64,000 bases of DNA from Pyrrhosoma nymphula (Eukaryota > Arthropoda > Insecta > Odonata > Coenagrionidae): NCBI GenBank assembly GCA_963573305.1, contig OY754337.1, positions 75,219,094 through 75,283,093 of the forward strand, in the 5' to 3' direction. Shown here piece after piece: positions 1 to 10,655 of the stretch. The translations under genes and the position numbers were made by a program. Position 1 is the first letter of the stretch. Each line of letters opens with the position of its first letter. Below the pieces are notes generated by a model, which worked only from the letters and a program-made list of their open reading frames with translations, did not search any database and was not told the DNA's origin.

Positions 1-228
1 GGAGAGCATTTGGAGGAAGTTTGGGGAGGGAAGTCAGAAGATAAATATTGAGCTTCGAGAGGCGTGAAATTGGAGCAGGTGGAATGGTTTCCTTATAAGG
101 GCTGGTCTTAAATAAGAAAAAAGACAGGAGTGACATTGGGGGGGGAGGCAGAGCCAAGGATTGGCGGAGGGCTAGACTAATGGCAAGCCATCACGTTTCT
201 AGCGCTTTTGCTGTGTAGGAGACCTTAG

Positions 229-405
229 GAGCTATTCTGTATGTTCTTGAAATTTCCGAGCCTCGAGAGTAACGAAATTTTAACGTTACATCCTATAAAT
301 CTTCAAATAGGATCATTAAAAAGTTAAGATTTGTCGGGGAAGTGACTTCACATTCACGGGTTTTCCGGGGTTCAACCATGTCGAGTCCTTACTGAATAAG
401 GCCCC
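229..405. mobile_element. short TIR MITE (GGG-TIR family), copy 1
   Basis: The ends are imperfect inverted repeats. The left end reads gagctattctgtatg and the right end reads (reverse complement) gggccttattcagtaagg. The same left and right ends recur at 19406-20281, where a LINE fragment sits between them, so this 177-bp copy shows the uninterrupted element. It contains no coding sequence. TTAG occurs at both edges but is not a clean target duplication, so the superfamily is not assigned. Confidence 0.6.
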
Positions 406-612
406 TTTAGTCCATGGTCAAATAGTTCGCTAAAACTTTTGGGAATACATCTAGAATATTGAAGATGCAAATTGACGTCATAATCGCGGCCATGTCTGAC
501 TCTAATTGACTCGAAGACTCCGGTTTTCATGCTATAAAACCAAATAATTCTCTTCAATGCATAATCTTCTTGAATGGCTATGCATACACAATGCAATAAC
601 AGTGATTCTTAT

Positions 613-830
613 GGCCGTTTTACACGAGGAACTTTATTATACAATTTGAAGTAGCATCTGTTTTCGCAATGCGAGAATGCACGCTCGGAATTAGAGGTGC
701 TATTTTCCCATCTCTCGTTTATGCATTTTTGCATGCATTCTAGCAATTCACCTCTTTACACGACGCAGTTTTCAATGCACATCAATATGTGCATCAGATT
801 GTGAAATAAAGTGCCTCGTGTAAAACGTCC
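613..830. mobile_element. TIR MITE, about 218 bp
   Basis: The left end ggccgttttacacgagg is matched by the reverse complement of the right end, ggacgttttacacgagg. The similarity continues about 35 bp inward as actttatt followed by a cacaat-like segment. There is no coding capacity. I could not identify a convincing target-site duplication. Long TIRs and small size are what is expected of a non-autonomous cut-and-paste element. Confidence 0.6.
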
Positions 831-1011
831 TTGGTATTACGCGCAGCAAGTGCATTTATTCCCAAGACAAAGCAAAGTGTTTGACAGCGAGCTCAGTTGA
901 GTGAAATAGGAATGGCGACTTCGAGAAAATGACTATTGTCAGCAGATTTTCTATGGCGTGAAAGCGTTGTTAGAGTATTGCTTCGAATGGTACATGGAGT
1001 CATACTTCAGT

Positions 1012-1170
1012 TGAACGTGCTTCGACGGTTAAGGTCATTGCGAGGGCAACAGCACTTGAAACGAATTGGATGATCACCTCTTCATCCGATTGTTCGATCC
1101 GAGCCCAACAATGTTTAAATTCGGTGATCGAGCGGGTTATAAAGCGGTGTTTCCATCATGGCAGGCAGTT
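1012..1170 (-). mobile_element. 5S rRNA-derived SINE, diverged copy
   Basis: Read on the minus strand this begins with a head resembling 5S rRNA: gatggaaacacc, then tcaccgaa, then a degraded box-A region, then gtgatcatcc and agtgctgttgcc. It ends with the tail gaccttaaccgtcgaagcacgtt, which is shared with the copies at 21505-21648 and 35764-35946. Part of the junction between head and tail present in the 35.8-kb copy is missing. The shared non-5S tail shows a transposable family rather than a stray 5S pseudogene. Confidence 0.6.
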
Positions 1171-2348
1171 TCCCGTGGTTCAAGTCGATCCATTTAAGTT
1201 CGATGGAACGAAATCTATTTCTGCATTCAAGGCCTTAGTATTTCTTATAAAATTTTAATTGGAGCGTGTGGAACAGACTTAAAGAAGTGTGAGAGGTGAC
1301 TCATTCGGATAGAGAAGGAAGTTACGTATGCGAAGAATAAATCCCATTGGTTCGGAGGATCACACGGTGTTATAGTCAGTATTGTAATCGATTTATCCTA
1401 AAAGATGGATTTTTATGGTGTGCTTTCCATTTTCTTGACTTGTACGGTTGTAATCATAAGTGTTTTCAGTCCAGGTGTGAGGAAGTTAGCGCTCCGGTCA
1501 AGCCGGTACCAATATCGTACACGCTCCTCGGAAGAATTGGTCTGAAACAGTAAAATCTGTGGCATGCTGGCATTTTAACGTGGAGCGTTTAAAATCACTT
1601 CGAAGACGAATTGAAATTTCAGCCCTATTAGAAACTTTTCTTCAATTAGAAAAAAGCAAAAGCCTTGTATGGGCATAGCTAAACTTGGTGGCACTCACCA
1701 GCGGAGAATTAGAGGTCACTGAGGGTGAATCAAGCGTTGATGGGCGGGTTATGGTGTCGAAGGACTCCCGGAGGCTCCTCTGGAGGAAGACTCGGCAGCT
1801 TAATCCGACATATTTTGTATCCTTTCCTCTCTTATGCGTCATGTTCTTTACAAGCAAGTGCCATCAAGTTTCGCTACGCCTCTAACACGGATTCAACTTA
1901 AAATTTGTGGATACGGGTGCTTGTTACTATATCCCATGTAGAGTTTTGCTATCCATGGAATCGTAGTCATTTAATTAAAATACAATCGCATGAACCTAGT
2001 CAGCGTGTACGGAGCGTTAACGCAAATATTCAACTTTTATTTAAAAAAAGGGGGTCCAAGGTTTCAATGTGCGGTTCAAGTAAATTCTTTCGTGACATTT
2101 TTCACGTATTTAATCACCGTAATCTATGGCAGAAGCTGACAACTTCAATTGGCAATGAGCTTGTCATTCCTAGGAGTCAAACCCGGTGACTTCCTTACTT
2201 CCCCATGCGGAGCTGGATTGTGGATAGTGAACCCTTCCGCTGAACCGGAACTCCTATGCAACTTCCACCATGTTATGCTGCCACTGTAGGTGAGGCTAGA
2301 GGCCGATGCATCCGAATGGTGAAGAATAAGTTTGTTTGTACGGTCTTG
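1171..2348. other. no gene recognised
   Basis: AT-rich sequence whose longest open frame is 94 codons (1905-2189, plus). None of its translations resembles a family I know. No inverted repeat or tandem array stands out. Confidence 0.5.
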
Positions 2349-2909
2349 TTAAGGTAGTTTAAGCGATATAGTTCCCTAGTCATAATGGAGACCATTTTCA
2401 AATTGTATTTTTTATTTCAGCGTCTGTAAGAAGTATGAAATAAATATTATAGTGTTAATGGCGCAAAAATACAGTTATACATGACCAAAATTCTCGGTAA
2501 TTAAATAAACATAATCACATAAGTCTCTAACTTGAGTCATTTTTTCGCGTCGTACGGCTAAAATATCTTCAAAGCAGACGGTTTTTTTCGCGATTCTGTA
2601 AAAATTACTTCGATGAGTAATAAATTATTTTCATAAATAATTGAGAAAACATACAAACTAAACACCGTTAGCTTTTTGACGATTTCTAGGTGTGATAAAG
2701 TCCTATTTTTGACAATATTCTCCCTCTGGAGTGCACAGCCGTAATCTATCCCGTGCAAAACAGCTTGTATTTTCAGGCAAATTGCTCGAAAAGTAGTTAG
2801 TTAGTGGTTAGTATTTTGATGTCATTGGAAATATGAGAGTAGTTTATATAAAATGAGCCCAAATTCATCAAATTCTAGGTGAAGTGATATTTCGCTCTAA
2901 CTACCTTAA
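2349..2909 (+). mobile_element. family A MITE, TTAA-flanked, copy 1
   Basis: A full-length copy of about 553 bp (2353-2905) flanked on both sides by TTAA. The TIRs are ggtagtttaagcgatat on the left and the complement of gctctaactacc on the right. Other copies lie at 8125-9549 (minus, interrupted), 14460-15023, 33257-35295 (interrupted) and 61117-61670, with older relatives at 23520-24017 and 28438-28870. The element is non-coding. A TTAA duplication is the hallmark of piggyBac-type transposition, but the TIR does not begin CCC, so the superfamily is an inference. Confidence 0.75.
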
Positions 2910-5900
2910 AGAAAATCTTACCACCTCGGAGCCGAAAAATTTTGGAAGTTACAAGTTGATGGCGATGTGAGAACGCCTTTGTACCTTTTAGGAGAGAGTT
3001 GGAGAGTCTGCGTCTATGTGTGCGTCTTCCGAGGACGTCGCCTTGAGACTTAACTAAGGGCGACTTCTCCCAGAAGGTCGTCGACCCCGCCCACCACCTC
3101 CCACACGGGTGCTAATGAGCCAGCACCCTCCCCCGTCGCCATGGGTAACCCTCGCCGCGTTTGTAAACAGTGCTTTCGGAAGGTTTGTCCCATGGATGAT
3201 AGAATTTAAGGATGGCAGACTCTCAACTTCGGCGTGATACCTTTTTTGAAGCAGCCAACCGCGGGGCCACATTCATGAGTGAATTGAATCAGATGATCCC
3301 TATGTATCACACGTATTTTCGCTTTTTTAAATTTCGGACTTGGGGAAATTACGGGTAGTTAGGAAGAAACTAATGGTTTTATTCGTCAAATGATAATGTT
3401 ACAACGATCACGACCATAAAACAAAATCACTAGCGCCAGTATGGGTAATGAGCGTAATTCACGAGTGCTTGAATTCGGTAATATATACTTTAAATGATTG
3501 CATCAAAGAAATTGACATCACACAGAGAAGAAAAACCAAAATCTGTCAAAATAATAAGAGGAGGAGCAATGGATACATATATATTCATCAGCATTGACCA
3601 TGCCTTGATATACGGTAACGTGAAGAATACAACAGAGTACTTACATTAGCCTTTAACAAGCCTCTGTTCTTCACACCTAAAATTTTGTTCTTTCTCGCGG
3701 TTACGGAATACCTTTTGAATCATCCAGGAGCAAAGAAAGATCTTTTACCCATTTTTAATTGAGTAATCAATCTTTTTCTATACCAACAATCGGAAATCCC
3801 CACAAGCCACCATTAGTAAATAAAGTGGCAATGTTCCTCAGAATCCACTTTAAGCCACCTATCGAACGGCTTCAAAAATTTAACCCAAAAAAATGAAAGT
3901 GCAATGAACTTGGCGGGGCATCCTCCGGGCAACTGGACGAGACCCTTGAAGAACTTGAAATGCGATCTCCCACTTACTCCGCCAACGAATCGATACTGTA
4001 ACGCTACCACAGTAAGCGCTAAAAGTCGTGTCAAAGCACGTTCGTAATAATCGTTCAAATAAAACAAGTTCATCCGAAACGTTGTTGTATTCCATCATAA
4101 AATGTACCTTGTAATATTTCACCTACTCACCTTTCTTTTATCTTACTCAACTTAACTTTCTTTTATGCCGTACATAATAATTTGCCCTTTTTGCCTTCAG
4201 TGGTAGAAGTATTAGTGTGACCAAGATATCTTTTTTAATTAATTATTTATGCTAACCAATATGTTAAACTTTGCACATATTTCTTTACTTTACTTTTTAA
4301 TCACTGAGACCTTCCAATGCACCAACTTATGTTCTTTAGCATTGCATGATAAATCAATTAATGGATGAATGAACTAGTTAATAAATGGAAAAAAGACCCC
4401 CTCTCTCAAACTTACTTATAGAATATTCAGCGTATAAATCACTCTTGAAAAGTATAATTAATTACATTACTAGACCAAGATATGCCCTTATTTACAATTA
4501 CAATTGTCCCTTTCGGATGTTGGGACATATATGCACACTTTACCTGCCTGGATCTGCAGTTACAGCTGGATTGTCCACGTAACCTCCTCTGGAACTATTA
4601 TTCCTAGGCTGACTGCAGCTTCTCTGGACACTATCACTTAATTTGTCACAGTGTAATTTAAACTTTAGTTTATCTGCAGAGAGTGTCTCCTGCGACCGTC
4701 CTGTTCTATGTTCAGAGAGAGAGTCTTCCTCGATGCCTCTGTAGTTGACTATTCTCTCCCAAAATTGTTGTCCTATATCGTGGAAAACAACTTTACGTGA
4801 ATATCTAGGTCGTCGAGATGCCAGCCACTATTTTTATTAATGCATCGCCCTGTATTGCTTGTCCTATGATGCCCCCTTTTATTGGTTGGCGATAATTAAC
4901 ATTCCAAAACTATCTGGTTTCCCGCTACTCCTGTCGAATGCACACGCACTGAAGTAACAGGAAATATGGCGTCGAATTGTTAGGTCACAAATTATTCTCG
5001 TAAAGATTTTACAGGCCTCTTAGGCGCGTAAACTTCGCGACCCGGGTTTCAGTGATTTAGCGTCACCATCAAGTGATTTAAAAGGGTATAAAAAATTCCC
5101 TGACGTACTAAACAGTGAGCGGAAGGGAGGAAAAGAGAGAAGGAAAGGAAGAGGTTTGGATGAGGAAGAATGGGGGAAATGTTAAATTTACGACAGCCGA
5201 GAGGATGGGGAAATTGAAGAGGAACAGACACTCATTGTGAAGAATTACTCCAGGGTCACGACTATTTTTGAAAATTTTAAGCTGCTCTAAAGCGTTGCAT
5301 TTTACTAATGACGGAAATGAGCTCACTGCTTTAGTACAGCTCGAAGTTTTCAGAAGAAGTCGTGGTCCTAGAGTTAATCTCCTCAATGAGTGTCAATTGC
5401 CCGCTAAATCCTCAACCCTCTCTGCTGTTGTAAATTGAACTCCCCCCCTCCACCTCTCCCCCACTTACTGAATAGTACGTATATGATGGAATTCTTATGC
5501 GTTTTTGAATCATCCGACGATTACGTCAAAGAACTGAAAACAGGGTCGTGAAGTTTGTATGCCTTTGTGGTTTGTAAAATTTTCCACGCGAAAATAAAGA
5601 TACCTACCATCGTGATGGTGAATACTAAAACTGAAAATCATGAAAATCATGGTTATAAGATCAGGTTATATTATCGGGTAAGCGTTAGGTTCCGCAATTT
5701 AGCACTTGCTTGTTTCAAAAGTCTCAGTGTTGCTATGTGTTTTTTCTTGATGTCATTACATATTACAATGAGAAGAAAACTGCGAAATTAGATAATTTGT
5801 GTAGACTTGTCGAGGTTTTATGCTATAAAATGAATAATTCTTCATCATAACCACAAGTTAAATCTAAAATTCATATTACGTCGAAATAACAGTGATCGCT

Positions 5901-5960
5901 AGATGCAACACAACCACTGATTTACGTGAGATTCATAAATCTCATATTTGACCATATTTG
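2910..5960. other. 3 kb with no gene recognised
   Basis: The longest open frame is 92 codons (5108-5386, minus), a low-complexity Leu/Phe/Ser-rich translation. A short GC-richer patch lies near 3040-3160. No TIR pair, SINE head or LINE motif was found on either strand. Confidence 0.45.
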
Positions 5961-6177
5961 CTGAGCAAGTTAACCTGATAGAGTATTTGAATTGCTTCAA
6001 AAAATATAAAAGGATATATCAATTCCTAAATTCCCTCATCAGGTGAAATTTAATTCTTCTTATGAATTCAGTTCTTCAGGGTACTGGTTCCTCCTTTGAA
6101 ACTGCTTGAGTTGCGTGATAAAATTCGAAAATGACTCAACCATTTTTGAGTTGAGAAAAATCTCGCTCGAACTACCT
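5961..6177 (+). repeat. possible degraded family A terminus
   Basis: The segment ends in tctcgctcgaactacctttc, which closely matches the right TIR of family A (gctcaaactacctt). Upstream similarity is weak and no TTAA is preserved. It could be an old relative or a chance match of a short motif. Confidence 0.3.
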
Positions 6178-6246
6178 TTCATCTTTCAATCATTGCGATT
6201 GCACAAATTATTTGGTACGCAGTCACGCGCACGGGTGTGAAGATAT

Positions 6247-6545
6247 ACCTACACCAAAGGCGGTGAAATTAGCCATGATAAAATCATTTGACTTGATCGG
6301 GATACGAACCTGGATCTCCCAATTGCCGGTCAGGTGTGTTAGCCAGTTACACCACCATGACATGATAATTCAAGGCGAATTTCAGCGGGGGTAATTGGAA
6401 TTCGCATTGAATTAATATGGCTTGGTGGTGTACCTGACTAACACACCACCAATTGCGACCGGCAATTGGGAGATCCGGGTTCGTGTCCCGGTCAAGTGAA
6501 ATGATTTTTTCATGGCTAATTTCACCGTCTTTGGTGTAAACCTTT
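6247..6545. mobile_element. inverted pair of tRNA-derived SINEs forming a foldback
   Basis: Two copies of one tRNA-like SINE point away from each other: minus copy 6250-6365 and plus copy 6417-6540. Each has a box A-like segment (tggtgtaactggctaacac in the minus copy) and a box B (ggttcgtatcc or ggttcgtgtcc), spaced as in a tRNA gene. Both share the tail aaatgattt ... catggctaatttcaccg. The plus copy has a short insertion around caccaattgcg. The spacer is itself partly palindromic (aattcaaggcgaatt against gaattcgcattgaatt), so the locus can fold into a hairpin of about 130-bp arms. Confidence 0.7.
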
Positions 6546-7302
6546 CATCTGTTGTACATTTTCCTCTGGGTCTCGCCTCTTGGCCCGCGTATAAAGAGTT
6601 CGCTCAGACGGTCTCGCTGTTCCTCAGCGGCAAGCGATGGCGAGAACACCTCCCGCCTCCCTCCCGCCTCACTCCCGCCTCACTCCCGCCTCACTCCCGC
6701 CTCTATCCCGCATCCCAGGAACCGGTTTTCCGCTCCCAGAGTGCGAAAAATAAACAGGACGAAATTTTTCGCCGACCACGTCCGTTAAACAGCCTCGTTG
6801 CTTCTCCTCCTTTCTCCATCTCCTTCTGCTTCTTTAACGGTGAATTCGGCTTCTCGCTCATTATTATTTTTTTCCTTTTACGAGGGCGGGGGTGGGTGGT
6901 TGGGTGGGGAAGAGGGTGATTGGGAAGTGGTAGGGGAGGTTGGTGGTATGATGGAGGAATTCGTGCGTCCTTTCTATAGATCCTCATGTCGTGGAAATCG
7001 TGCGCCTTTTGTTTACAGTCACGCGGGCATAGGAATCGTGACCGAATCTGATTGAATGCATTGAGAACATTTCCCGCTTGTGATGACTATACATACACTC
7101 AAGTGGTTTTAAAGGATTGGCGCTGACGTGCTATGTTTAGCCGCTCAACTATTTGATTACGTGAACGACTGAGAACGTCCGTGGCTCATGGTTAATTTTT
7201 TTCAATGAAGAAGTTTTGCGAAATCATTCGTAAAACTGCTAATTTCAGTGTGACTTGTACTCACTCTCGAGTAATACCTTCCGTGAAATCTGATCTCTTT
7301 AA
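6546..7302. other. GC/CT-rich stretch with an 11-bp tandem repeat
   Basis: At 6651-6714 the unit actcccgcctc is repeated about five times. Overlapping frames (6512-6919, 6552-6788, 6703-6987, 6798-7055) are compositional and mutually inconsistent. The remainder has no recognisable gene. Confidence 0.5.
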
Positions 7303-7485
7303 TACAGCATTATCACAGAAACACGTAAATTTCCACAAATTGATTTCCGCATTTTTTCCTTGATGATGGCAATGTTTTGCTGAAACCTTGGTCGGTTAAA
7401 TAAACTTTTCGTGGAAATTTACAGTGTGTTTCTGTGATAATGCTGCATGTCACACATTTCCACAAATTATCGCCTGATACTCTAA
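7303..7485 (+). mobile_element. hairpin element carrying a hammerhead-like module
   Basis: The outer arms are inverted repeats (cagcattatcacagaaacac against its complement at 7421-7444). Within the right arm, 7360-7393 is hammerhead-like: UUGAUGA (C3 changed to U), one extra U, stem II GGCAA/UUGCU (one G-U) with a 4-nt loop, GAAA, then ACC-UU-GGU and C. The flanks, including the phrase cacacatttccacaaattatcgcc, recur at 57190-57415. It is probably a non-autonomous PLE or retrozyme-like remnant. Confidence 0.6.
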
Positions 7486-8124
7486 AATCTGATCTCTTTA
7501 ACTTTCTTACGGAATAGAGCTGGTTCTGGGTCAATGAAACCGCGCTCTTTAACTACAACAAATAATTATCATAAAACTTTTCAAAGAATGTTTTGTAAAA
7601 ACTGCTTTTTAAAATAATTATTTATGATTTTTCAATTCGCTGTAAAAAATTGTAAAATTGTCTGCAAGCTTATATTTATAAATTTTGTAGCACAATGTTT
7701 GCAGACGACTAAACCTTTCGAAAATAACTCAGATTAATGGAGCGTTGTATGACAACGAGCTAGTTTTACAGATAATTTTGCGTGGTATTTTATTATAAAT
7801 TTTTCCCTTGTTGTTTTTTACATGCAGTTTTTTTACTCAATCTGTGAGCAAGTCATCGATCAGGTACATCGATTGTGCCGCCTTTACTATATTGTACTTG
7901 TTTATTCTTTCAGTCGAAAGATTATACTTATCGAAAAAGAAATATTGTTGATGATCGGTAGACCATGGAAAACATTAAGTTGGGTCTAAAACGCTTTTGC
8001 CCGGTTATATACTCTCTCATTAATTATTTTTTAATATGATAACCGAAGTTAATGCGTTCTCCCATCGAGGACGCTCACGTCAACTAACCGACAGTAAGAT
8101 GTTCAATACAATACAATATCATTT
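7486..8124. other. no gene recognised; very AT-rich
   Basis: Only short frames. A small inverted repeat (gtctgcaa ... ttgcagac) lies near 7660-7710. Nothing else is supported. Confidence 0.5.
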
Positions 8125-8506
8125 AGGTTAGTTTGAGCGAAAAAACATTTCACCTAGAATTTGATTAATTTTACCTCATTTTAAAGAAAAACTCTCATCT
8201 TTCCTATGATATCAAATTACTAACCTCGTGCCGAACTACTTTTCTAGTAATTTACCTCTAGTGGTAAGCTGTTTTGCATGGGATAGATTACGGGAGAAAA
8301 TTAAAAAAAGAAAGAGGCACTCCGGGAGTGCCGACGGAAGTGAAAACTTGAAATAACGTGAGCATTTTTGAATGTAGGGAATAATTTCTCATGAAGTGTT
8401 TTATTAATCAGTAGAAAGTAGTTTCATGTAATTAATAAATTAAATATTCATTTATTGCGCTATTGTACACAATTATTTTAAATAAAAATTGTTCACTTCA
8501 GAATAA

Positions 8507-8743
8507 TCAACTTTCATCCATTATTTCAACAACTCTTTCATCATCACCGCCATCATCATCGGCAATATCTAAAACTGATACAATAGGCTTATGGTAACTA
8601 AAGTAAGAAACGAATAATTTTGATTCGAATTTGCTTAAATGTCTTGTAAATACTGCATCAATAGTAGTTTTATATTTCGTTGTGCCAAGATTGCGATCAT
8701 TAGATATCGTTAAACCAAACTCACTATTTAAAAATTCAATCAA
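8507..8743 (-). pseudogene. endonuclease-like C-terminal fragment
   Basis: A 78-codon frame. Residues 14-50 read like the end of an exonuclease-endonuclease-phosphatase domain: TTKYKTTIDAVFTRHL followed by YFSYHKPIVSVL, where the TTID segment and the SxHxPI-like segment correspond to the last catalytic block of such nucleases. The tail is acidic (DDDGGDDE). The upstream catalytic part is absent, so it is a fragment. This family is found at the C-terminus of some Helentron Rep-helicases, which fits its setting; a LINE origin is the alternative. Confidence 0.45.
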
Positions 8744-8995
8744 TAGTAGATTTTTATCGTCTACAAAGTTTATGTTTATGTATGTATGAATAAGCTACTC
8801 AAATTGAACGTATTAAAAGAAATTGAGTTATATTGTACTAACCTTCACTATTCTTGTATCGAGTACACTCTCCTGCACGAGTATGAACTATTATATTATC
8901 CGGCACAATATTTGTGGCAACCCAAATTGAATGAACTAAACCGTATATTAGATATATATAATGTAATATGAATAAAATTATAATATAGTTTATTT

Positions 8996-9150
8996 GACGG
9001 TGACGGTGACGCGAGTCCAATGGTTTTTACCCATCCACAAGTACTGTGTATATAGCGAGTATACTGTGTATATACAGAATATACATAATTATACATATAT
9101 GTAGTAGCGGTGACGGTGACGCGAGTCCAATGTCTTTTACCCATCTACAA
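8996..9150. repeat. two 45-bp direct repeats about 110 bp apart
   Basis: Units 8996-9040 and 9106-9150 differ at only a few positions. Each contains gacggtgacgcgagtcc and ttttacccat. The spacer is rich in tatatac. They lie in the Helentron-like insertion. Confidence 0.8.
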
Positions 9151-9754
9151 AACTGCTCAACGCGACATAAGAAGATTTCACCTTTAAAATTTAGGAATAT
9201 ACAACACTTAGATTTTTTCTAAAAACTAACTGTGTAGTTTGTATGTTTTATCAACTATTTTAAATAATTAACCAATTACTCACCGCTGTAATTTTTACAG
9301 AATCGCTTAAAAACCGGTTTCGAAGGCTAAATGCTCTATGGCGTGAAAAAATGTGTCAAGTTAGAGACTTAAGTCGATATATTTATTTAATTTCTGATAA
9401 TTTTGGCCATGTGGCCAACTATATTTGAACAATTTATATTACAATATTTACTTCGCACTTCTTACAGACGCTGAAAATAAAATATTAAATTCGATCTAAA
9501 AATATGTTCTCAATATGACTAGGGAAATATCTCGCTCAAACTACCTTAACTTGGAGTAAACGACAAGGTACGTCATCTTGTGTTTTAAGGTTAACTGGAC
9601 ATTATGAAATCCGATTATGAGGAAATGTTTGCGCTGCGCCGAAAATAGATCGCAGCCAAGAATGCTTTGATCGTCACCTCACTTCATGTTGCAGATTTTC
9701 GTGGCTTCCGAAAAACGGCGATGAAATTCGTGGAAATTGCCTCGAGAATAAAAT

Positions 9755-9945
9755 CGTAATCGTATGTGTACCGGGAGACGAACCACTGACCTTTGCTTCA
9801 CCGAGCCTATGCGCAGATATAGAGCATCTACTTCCCGTGTATCCTATACAAATGCCACAAGATTTAGTAAGCCTGTGTAGAGTAAAGGACCGCGCATAGG
9901 CTCGGAAAGGCAAAAGTCCGCGGTTCTTTTCTCGGCGCGGCCTTA
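9755..9945. mobile_element. inverted pair of tRNA-like SINE fragments
   Basis: On the minus strand 9760-9840 reads gcgcataggctcgg ... ggtcagtggttcgtctcccgg, with a box B-like ggttcgtctcc. On the plus strand 9877-9945 reads gcgcataggctcgg ... agtccgcggttc. They are diverged copies of the same tRNA-like unit in opposite orientation. Box A is less clear than in the 6.3-kb pair, and the parent tRNA is not identified. Confidence 0.45.
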
Positions 9946-10599
9946 TTGTTTTCTACTGGACGTTGTCACGTCACTTTGCAGTAAACACCGTTGCTCCATC
10001 GTTAAATATGTGAACGAGCACAGAGACGTTTCACTGCCTAGTGACGTAATTCCTGTCGTTTTTGGTCGTGAAGTTTTTGCGAAGTTCTATTCTTTTTTTA
10101 CGGCGTATGAAATGCTTCACGCATTTTAAATTACGCCCAATTGAGTAATTGAACGCTAAATTTCAATTTACAGACTTAATTTCCAGCAAGTTAAATATCT
10201 GCTGCGTCACAACCCTATTTGTTGTGCCAATAAAATTGCATCCCATCGCCTTACTTTAGATTATGCGTATGGAGATTTTTTTACGCCGTGGTTAGGATGC
10301 TATGTGAGCTCTACTCCACATCACTCGTATTTCACGTCTGTTCTGCGTTAAACGGCGTTTCAAACTGGGCGGAATGGTAAGTATAGGAACAGAAGTGAAA
10401 ATATGACGCCAAGATATCCACGGTTTAACGTTTCTTCCAATGGACGTAGAACTGTTCTTAAGAGTGCTTTCCTCAAAGAATGGTAATGGGAAGTGGAATA
10501 TCAGTGACGAATTTCCGCTGCCTCTGGTATTAGTATCGGGGACCTCCCACGTTGGAAGCCAGTAGGTTCTGTAGACACCACGCTATGCTGACGCATTCA
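9946..10599. other. no gene recognised
   Basis: Mixed-composition sequence with no open frame above 60 codons and no repeat detected within the window. Confidence 0.5.
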
Positions 10600-10655
10600 T
10601 CAACATCTACATAATATCCTAAGAGCCACCACAAGGGTGTGACATGGGTTGAATT
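10600..10655 (-). mobile_element. LINE 3' end fragment (TAGATG tail)
   Basis: On the minus strand this ends ggtggctcttaggatatta followed by tgtagatgttgatg. This is the same terminal phrase (gaggtggcttgcagggtat, then gtagatgtagatg) that closes the LINE fragments at 58250-58632, 62385-62998 and 63040-63543. Only the extreme 3' end remains. Confidence 0.5.

Larger units (their letters stand above)
8298..9165 (-). mobile_element. Helentron/Helitron-2-like insertion (truncated)
   Basis: This segment sits inside a family A copy. Near one end is a GC palindrome, ggcactccgggagtgcc. Near the other are two 45-bp direct repeats about 110 bp apart (8996-9040 and 9106-9150; unit contains cggtgacggtgacgcgagtcc). 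It carries the endonuclease-like fragment at 8507-8743. A terminal palindrome, internal minisatellite units and an EN-like tail are features of Helentrons as a class. The assignment is inferred and exact ends are not proven. Confidence 0.45.
8125..9549 (-). mobile_element. family A MITE, minus orientation, split by an insertion
   Basis: Bases 8125-8297 match the right half of family A and about 9166-9545 match its left half, both in minus orientation, so together they form one element. The outer end at 9545 is followed by TTAA; the 8125 end starts taggttagtttgagcg with the TTAA degraded. About 870 bp of unrelated sequence (8298-9165) interrupts it. Confidence 0.7.

Noticed and set aside
6250..6540. 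True tRNA genes
   Set aside because: Box A and box B are present but no cloverleaf with a complete acceptor stem forms, and both copies share a SINE tail.
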